Below, piece after piece: positions 33,188-37,475 of a stretch of DNA of 37,475 nucleotides (positions are counted from its first letter, which is position 1; the number at the start of each line of letters is the position of its first letter). The position numbers were made by a program, and so were the translations under genes. The stretch comes from Alphaproteobacteria bacterium (GTDB lineage: Bacteria > Pseudomonadota > Alphaproteobacteria > Caedimonadales > UBA9215), in the NCBI GenBank assembly GCA_024281375.1, contig JAJSAD010000025.1, positions 1 through 37,475 on the forward strand, read 5' to 3'. The notes beneath the pieces are model-generated. The model had not been told where the DNA came from. It did no database searches and was given only the letters and a program-made list of their open reading frames with translations.

Positions 33188-33655
33188 ATGTCAAAAAATG
33201 ACGCTTCTATTAACGCAGATTCTATCCGCCAATTGGCTGAGATTTTAAATGAGACTGATTTAACGGAAATTGAATATGAAAAAGGGGAGTGCCGTATTCG
33301 GGTAGCTCGCCAAATTACAGTCGCTCACACATCTGTTGCTGCACCGACCTTAACACCTGTTGCCGCTCCTTTAGAGGCAGCAGCACCTGAAGAACCAGTT
33401 GTGACTGATCCCTCAAAGCACCCAGGAGCTGTTAAATCTCCCATGGTTGGTAATGTTTATTTATCGCCGGCACCGGGGGCAGATGCCTTTATTAAGGTTG
33501 GAGATTCCATTAAGGCTGGGGATAGTGTTCTTATTATCGAGGCTATGAAAGTGATGAATCAAATTAAGGCCCACAAAGATGGTGTTGTTAAGGATATTCT
33601 CGTTCAAGATGCTGATCCCGTTGAGTTTGATCAAGCGCTTGTGATTATTGAATAA
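33188..33655 (+). CDS. accB: Biotin carboxyl carrier protein of acetyl-CoA carboxylase
   Basis: AccB carries biotin for the first step of fatty acid synthesis. The 155-residue protein has an N-terminal helix, an Ala/Pro-rich linker (about 45-72) and the biotinyl domain with VKSPMVGNVYLSPAPGA and EAMKVMNQI; Lys121 is the biotinylation site. Valine follows the lysine where E. coli has methionine, a conservative change. GAAAGG precedes the start. accC follows after 34 nt. Confidence 0.96.
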   Translation: MSKNDASINADSIRQLAEILNETDLTEIEYEKGECRIRVARQITVAHTSVAAPTLTPVAAPLEAAAPEEPVVTDPSKHPGAVKSPMVGNVYLSPAPGADAFIKVGDSIKAGDSVLIIEAMKVMNQIKAHKDGVVKDILVQDADPVEFDQALVIIE

Positions 33656-33689
33656 TTTCTTTTCCTTCTGATACCATAAAGGATTTCTG

Positions 33690-35033
33690 ATGATTAAAAA
33701 AGTTCTCATTGCAAACCGGGGTGAAATTGCCCTTCGTATTCATCGTGCTTGCCATGAAATGGGTGTGAAAACTGTTGCTGTTCACTCAACGGCCGATACT
33801 GATGCCATGCATGTGCGTTTGGCCGATGAAAGTGTTTGTATTGGTCCAGCTCCGTCTAAAGACAGTTATTTGAATATGCATGCGTTGTTATCTGCGGCGA
33901 CTATAACCGGTGCCGATGCCATTCATCCAGGATATGGTTTATTATCTGAAAATGCTGAATTCGCAGCGATGGTTGAAGAACATGGCTTTATCTTTATTGG
34001 CCCAACGGCGGATCATATTCGAGTGATGGGTGATAAAATTCTCGCAAAAGAAGCCGTGATTAAGCTTGGCATTCCCGTTGTTCCCGGATCCCCTAAAGGC
34101 GTAACACTTCAAGATGATGTCGAGGCGATCTGTGATAAGGTTGGTTATCCTGTGATTGTGAAAGCATCCGGTGGGGGCGGTGGTAAAGGGATGCAGATCG
34201 TGCGTGATCATAAAGACCTTCGCCAAGCCATTACCATTGCTAAAAATGAGGCTAAGGTTAATTTTGGTAATGATGAAGTTTTCATTGAAAAATTCTTAGA
34301 ACAACCCCGCCATATTGAAATCCAAGTTTTATCAGATTCCCATGGAAATGCTGTTCATTTGGGTGAACGGGATTGTTCCTTACAACGTCGTCATCAAAAA
34401 GTGTGGGAAGAAGCGCCCAGTCCTGCCCTAACGGATAAGCAGCGTAAAAAGCTAGGAGAGCTTTGTGCAAAGGCGTGCCGTCAATTTGGGTATCGAGGAG
34501 CGGGAACTTTTGAGTTTCTTTATGAAAAGGGTGAGTTCTTTTTTATCGAGATGAATACCCGGGTGCAAGTGGAACATCCTGTAACAGAGATGATTACGGG
34601 CATTGATATTGTGCAAGAACAAATTAGTATTGCCGCCGGTGAGAAATTGAGTTTCTCTCAAAAAGACATTGAGTTCAGTGGTCACGCCATTGAGTGTCGT
34701 ATTAATGCAGAGCATCATCGAACATTCGCCCCAAGCCCGGGTAAAGTTCTAGGCTATCATCCTCCTGGTGGGTTGCGTGTACGTGTGGATAGTGCGCTGT
34801 ATGCTGGTTACAGTGTGCCGCCTCATTATGATAGTATGGTGGCAAAATTAATTGTGCGTGGTAAGGACCGTGCAGAATGTTTGCGTCGTCTTCGTCGTTC
34901 TTTAGAAGAGTTTGTGATTGATGGGATTCAAACGATAATCCCTCTTCATCAAGCTTTAGCGCAAAACCCTGATATTATTAAGGGGGATTACGATATTCAC
35001 TGGTTAGAGAAATACTTGTCGGCTCAAGAGTGA
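33690..35033 (+). CDS. accC: Biotin carboxylase of acetyl-CoA carboxylase
   Basis: AccC carboxylates biotin on AccB using ATP and bicarbonate. The 447-residue protein shows the N-terminal [18 protein letters not shown], the ATP-grasp glycine loop [14 protein letters not shown] (about 158-171), [32 protein letters not shown], and the catalytic [18 protein letters not shown]. Length matches the single-subunit bacterial enzyme. It is the last plus-strand gene before the minus-strand toxin locus. Confidence 0.97.
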   Translation: MIKKVLIANRGEIALRIHRACHEMGVKTVAVHSTADTDAMHVRLADESVCIGPAPSKDSYLNMHALLSAATITGADAIHPGYGLLSENAEFAAMVEEHGFIFIGPTADHIRVMGDKILAKEAVIKLGIPVVPGSPKGVTLQDDVEAICDKVGYPVIVKASGGGGGKGMQIVRDHKDLRQAITIAKNEAKVNFGNDEVFIEKFLEQPRHIEIQVLSDSHGNAVHLGERDCSLQRRHQKVWEEAPSPALTDKQRKKLGELCAKACRQFGYRGAGTFEFLYEKGEFFFIEMNTRVQVEHPVTEMITGIDIVQEQISIAAGEKLSFSQKDIEFSGHAIECRINAEHHRTFAPSPGKVLGYHPPGGLRVRVDSALYAGYSVPPHYDSMVAKLIVRGKDRAECLRRLRRSLEEFVIDGIQTIIPLHQALAQNPDIIKGDYDIHWLEKYLSAQE

Positions 35034-35082
35034 CGTCGATTCAAAAAAATCCCAAACGACGTTGTTAATGCTTCCTAAATTA

Positions 35083-35184
35083 TAGAGAATCAAGAGCGCC
35101 GCTCATACCATGGTAGGCGAGTTCCGCAGCACCTTGGGCGATGGCCTTAACGAGGGCATCCCGGGGGTCTTCCCCCAGGAGGCT
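35083..35184 (-). pseudogene. 34-codon remnant of a toxin paralogue
   Basis: On the minus strand this stretch reads SLLGEDPRDALVKAIAQGAA and continues ELAYHGMSGALDSL before a TAA. It matches residues 63-96 of the neighbouring toxin (37157-37258) at 28 of 34 residues, and at about 85 of 102 bases. A TAG lies directly upstream in the same frame, so it is not a gene but a truncated duplicate. It lies 24 nt past the stop codon of the candidate immunity gene. Confidence 0.9.
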
Positions 35185-35208
35185 CTAGAAATTCAAGGGA
35201 TCGTTAAA

Positions 35209-35811
35209 TTAACAAGGGGCTTCGGCGTCGCTGAGGAACTGGATGCCTTTGCTGCGGCGGAACTTCTTGGCCAATTTGGGATGAAAAAGGATGTTACCCT
35301 CAAGGTCTTCGCGGGCAAGAAGATGCCCCTCCCAACAATCTTCATCCTTATAAACACGTTTATCTAACCAAAACATATGATCTTCATCTATTTCATAAAT
35401 GGACTTTTTTAAGTCTAACGCTTTAATACGATGGGTCACATTAATCATATGAAAGTCCTTGTTTTCAAAGGGAGTACCTTTGGGATTAAGATTTTTAATC
35501 ACCATATCAAAGCGTTGAAAATCATCAGGGCACATCTCTTGGAATATTTTCAGAACGCGATTATGGACTACAAAGGCTGGGCCACAAACTGGATGTAAAA
35601 AATCATATTTCGTAAATTCTTCTGGTCTTGATTTGATGCCGAATATATAAGGAAGTATTTTCTTATGGACAATTCCTTTGCGATATAAATCGTATAAGTC
35701 TGTTTTTTTTGGCTCTTCAAATTTATAATATTCTAACTCATATTTATCTGCATAATGAGAGGTTATATATTCAAGAAGAGGCTTATGCCCTTCAAATTTA
35801 TTTATTAGCAC
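35209..35811 (-). CDS. Imm11/DUF1629-like candidate immunity protein
   Basis: A 200-residue cytoplasmic-type protein without signal or membrane segments. The start is GTG at 35811, with AGGGGA about 7 nt upstream, 13 nt after the toxin stop. The C-terminal half, GPAFVVHNRVLKIFQEMCPDDFQRFDM, then HMINVTHRIKALDLKKS and EGHLLAREDLEGNILFHPKLA, resembles the Imm11 (DUF1629, MXAN_0049-type) immunity family by the order of conserved elements. Position directly behind a nuclease toxin tip is the classical place for the cognate immunity gene. The family call is from memory of the pattern. The immunity role is inferred. Confidence 0.6.
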   Translation of the reverse strand: MLINKFEGHKPLLEYITSHYADKYELEYYKFEEPKKTDLYDLYRKGIVHKKILPYIFGIKSRPEEFTKYDFLHPVCGPAFVVHNRVLKIFQEMCPDDFQRFDMVIKNLNPKGTPFENKDFHMINVTHRIKALDLKKSIYEIDEDHMFWLDKRVYKDEDCWEGHLLAREDLEGNILFHPKLAKKFRRSKGIQFLSDAEAPC

Positions 35812-35824
35812 AATATATTCCCCT

Positions 35825-37475
35825 TTATTCCGCCCAAGATCGTTGAGTTTTGTTCAAGGCTCGATGGCCTGATTTCAGGAGCTTACGTTCTTTTTGAATG
35901 ATTTTTACAAGTTTCTGTTGATACTGATCCTTCGTGTAATTATGTACCTTACCCTTATCAAATACTTCATTCATTTGGCGTTCCAGTTTCTGTTTGACCT
36001 CCTTCAAATGCCGTCCTTCATGGATGGAGCGTGTTGTTGACGATAGAGTAGCGCCTTCTTTTGTGGGCAATAACATTTTATTCAGACTCGTTTCAACATC
36101 CATATCGGCTTTTTCCCACAAAGGATGCCCCTTTAGTTTTTGATGAACCACATGATGCTTTTGAGTATACTCAACACCTCTAATTTTTCCAGCAGTATCT
36201 CGCTTGATTTTCATGTTGGAAGCATATTTGGTCCCGATTTTTTCTTTGCCTTTGCGGGAGGGTGCTGAGTCGTTTCCCCTGAATTCATTCAAAAATATAT
36301 CTGTTGAGGGGTCTCTGTCAAGGATTGGTGTGGAGAGGATTTTGGGGTCTGAGGCTCCTTCATGGGGGATGGGGCCTTGATCTCCTCGGGTTTCGACAAA
36401 GTCATCAGGGTGGGGGGTATAGCCCGGCAGAGCGCCTCGATCATGGGGATCAACTGCCGGAAAGCTTTCAACATTCCCAATACCTGTGTCAGCAGGACGA
36501 TCAAAGCCTTCCAGATGACCGCTAGAGCCCTCACCAGAATGCTTGATACTGCTCTCAATTTTCTTTTGAATCACAAGGCCCGTAATGACTGTGCCAAGAA
36601 GGGTCAACTCAGGCGCAAACGCAACAGCAGCTGCAATTACAGGAAGTACAACAGGCCGGACCCCAAGATTCTCTTGACGAAGTTTGAGAGCCGATGTTTC
36701 AAAATTCTTCGCTGTTAACACAAGGGACTTATTCCATGCGTCTTTGAGAGAGTCTCCCATTTCCCGAAGAGCTTTATAACTCGAAAGAAGGGATAATCTG
36801 AGGTCTTTCTTTAAAGTATCTAAAGCGTCATTAAGGTGCTTATATCGCACACCGAGCTCTTTTGCAATTTCTTTTCCAACTTCTTCAACCACATGCTCAA
36901 TACGATTCGCGAGCTCGGGAAGAGCGGTGCGAAAAAAACGATTCTCAAATTCCTGGCGATTATGGTTGTGGACGGGAGGCTTGTCATCACGGATGCCGTC
37001 GTCGTTACCACCATCCGTGCCTCTGTCGAGAATAGCATGGAGGGAGGCGGTGATGTCATCCATTGAGCGCCCCGGAACAGGGGCGGTTGAGGAGCCTTCG
37101 TCGTTTTTGAGAGTTTCAGGGTCCTCTTTTTCCCCTGTTTTATCGGTGAGGTCGTTCAGAGCATCGAAAGCGCCGCTGACACCGTGGTAGGCGAGTTCCG
37201 CTGCGCCTTGAGCGATGGCCTTAACCAGAGCATCCCGGGGCTTGTCCCCCAGAAGACTGTGGCTGGCGAAATGCCGCACCATGCCCGCCGTTGTGTGACC
37301 AATGATGCCTAAGGCAGCAGAAGTCTCTGTAGCTGGGCCTTTGCCTTTGGCACTTTTGGGAGCTTTGGAGGTTTTTGTTGAGGAATCCTTTGAGGAGGAA
37401 TCATCTGCCGGTCCTCCCAACGCACCATCCAGGGCCGTATCCAAAACCGTATTGACCGCCGCTGATTTAAGACCC
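35825..37475 (-). CDS. Polymorphic toxin, C-terminal part, with AHH nuclease domain
   Basis: The frame is open to the right edge (GLKSAAVNTVLDTALDGALG), so the gene is 5'-truncated; the TTG at 37444 is unlikely to be the true start. In order, counting from that TTG: a Ser/Lys/Thr-rich stretch (15-42), a segment also found as a remnant downstream (63-96), an acidic linker, a helical region (about 165-265), a hydrophobic stretch VLPVIAAAVAFAPELTLLGTVITGLV (about 275-300), a Pro/Gly/Asp-rich linker, and a C-terminal domain. The last has KHHVVHQKLKGHPLW (from 429), NKMLLPT and RSIHEGRHLKEV (about 473-484), the pattern of the AHH family of HNH/endonuclease VII-fold toxins. The secretion route is unknown; the start of the visible part is reminiscent of haemagglutinin/CdiA-type proteins. 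Confidence 0.75.
   Translation of the reverse strand, partial: GLKSAAVNTVLDTALDGALGGPADDSSSKDSSTKTSKAPKSAKGKGPATETSAALGIIGHTTAGMVRHFASHSLLGDKPRDALVKAIAQGAAELAYHGVSGAFDALNDLTDKTGEKEDPETLKNDEGSSTAPVPGRSMDDITASLHAILDRGTDGGNDDGIRDDKPPVHNHNRQEFENRFFRTALPELANRIEHVVEEVGKEIAKELGVRYKHLNDALDTLKKDLRLSLLSSYKALREMGDSLKDAWNKSLVLTAKNFETSALKLRQENLGVRPVVLPVIAAAVAFAPELTLLGTVITGLVIQKKIESSIKHSGEGSSGHLEGFDRPADTGIGNVESFPAVDPHDRGALPGYTPHPDDFVETRGDQGPIPHEGASDPKILSTPILDRDPSTDIFLNEFRGNDSAPSRKGKEKIGTKYASNMKIKRDTAGKIRGVEYTQKHHVVHQKLKGHPLWEKADMDVETSLNKMLLPTKEGATLSSTTRSIHEGRHLKEVKQKLERQMNEVFDKGKVHNYTKDQYQQKLVKIIQKERKLLKSGHRALNKTQRSWAE

Noticed and set aside
35034-35075. ACGTCG/CGACGT inverted repeat after accC as a terminator
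   Set aside because: The loop is 18 nt and no T-run follows on the plus strand, so termination is not supported.
35110-35367. 85-codon plus-strand frame near the toxin locus
   Set aside because: It is antisense to the toxin remnant and the immunity gene; the codon pattern and similarity belong to the minus strand.
1-37475. CRISPR array, prophage or integron
   Set aside because: No regularly spaced direct repeats with unique spacers, no phage structural genes and no integrase were seen.

Overview
The window looks like chromosomal DNA from an AT-rich Gram-negative alphaproteobacterium, possibly a host-associated lineage such as Holosporales or a relative. The grounds are the gene content (lipid A and Kdo synthesis, rph-rdgB-hemW next to grpE, rpsT next to dnaA, an Mla-type lipid transport cluster, a BI-1 family protein), low-GC intergenic DNA, decayed gene remnants and a polymorphic toxin. 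The order-level assignment is an inference. Coding density is high and most genes are housekeeping.

Layout. At the left edge is the 3' part of an ELM1 (DUF1022) family gene with a frameshift in an A-tract. From 10466 down to 448 runs a tightly packed minus-strand series with overlaps of 4 or 14 nt: rph, rdgB, hemW (also frameshifted in an A-tract), msbA, a DUF374 acyltransferase, waaA (kdtA), lpxK, an LpxL/HtrB acyltransferase and recJ. It combines lipid A/Kdo assembly and flipping with nucleotide and DNA maintenance. Divergent from it is grpE. Then come two secreted orphan proteins around an AT-rich gap with a probable DUF924 remnant, followed by nadK, a ZnuA-like metal-binding protein and an APC amino-acid permease, all on the minus strand.

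From 16.2 to 21.2 kb on the plus strand are an Nfu-type Fe-S protein whose CXXC motif has lost its first cysteine, a Bax-like glucosaminidase, and a four-gene Mla-type cluster (STAS-MlaE permease, MlaF ATPase, MlaD substrate binder, auxiliary lipoprotein). An MFS transporter converges on it. The 22.4-23.2 kb gap holds one copy of a 63-nt dispersed repeat. Next are a BI-1 family membrane protein and mgtE, whose start codon lies in a 31-bp tandem repeat. An IS3 orfA remnant precedes a tRNA-Ser(GGA), which is followed by a GT9 glycosyltransferase, dut, an HU protein, a CDGSH protein, rnhA and a class II aldolase.

The second 63-nt repeat copy sits directly upstream of the rpsT promoter. A strong intrinsic terminator lies between rpsT and dnaA. 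A second MFS transporter and accB-accC follow. The right end (35.0-37.5 kb, minus strand) is the accessory part: the C-terminal portion of a polymorphic toxin with an AHH/HNH nuclease tip, an Imm11-like candidate immunity gene, and a 34-codon remnant repeating part of the toxin upstream region. Two copies of the same sequence therefore flank the toxin-tip/immunity cassette.

The most notable observations are this cassette, two A-tract frameshifts that would both be corrected by one extra A, the mutated Nfu motif, and the dispersed repeats next to promoters.
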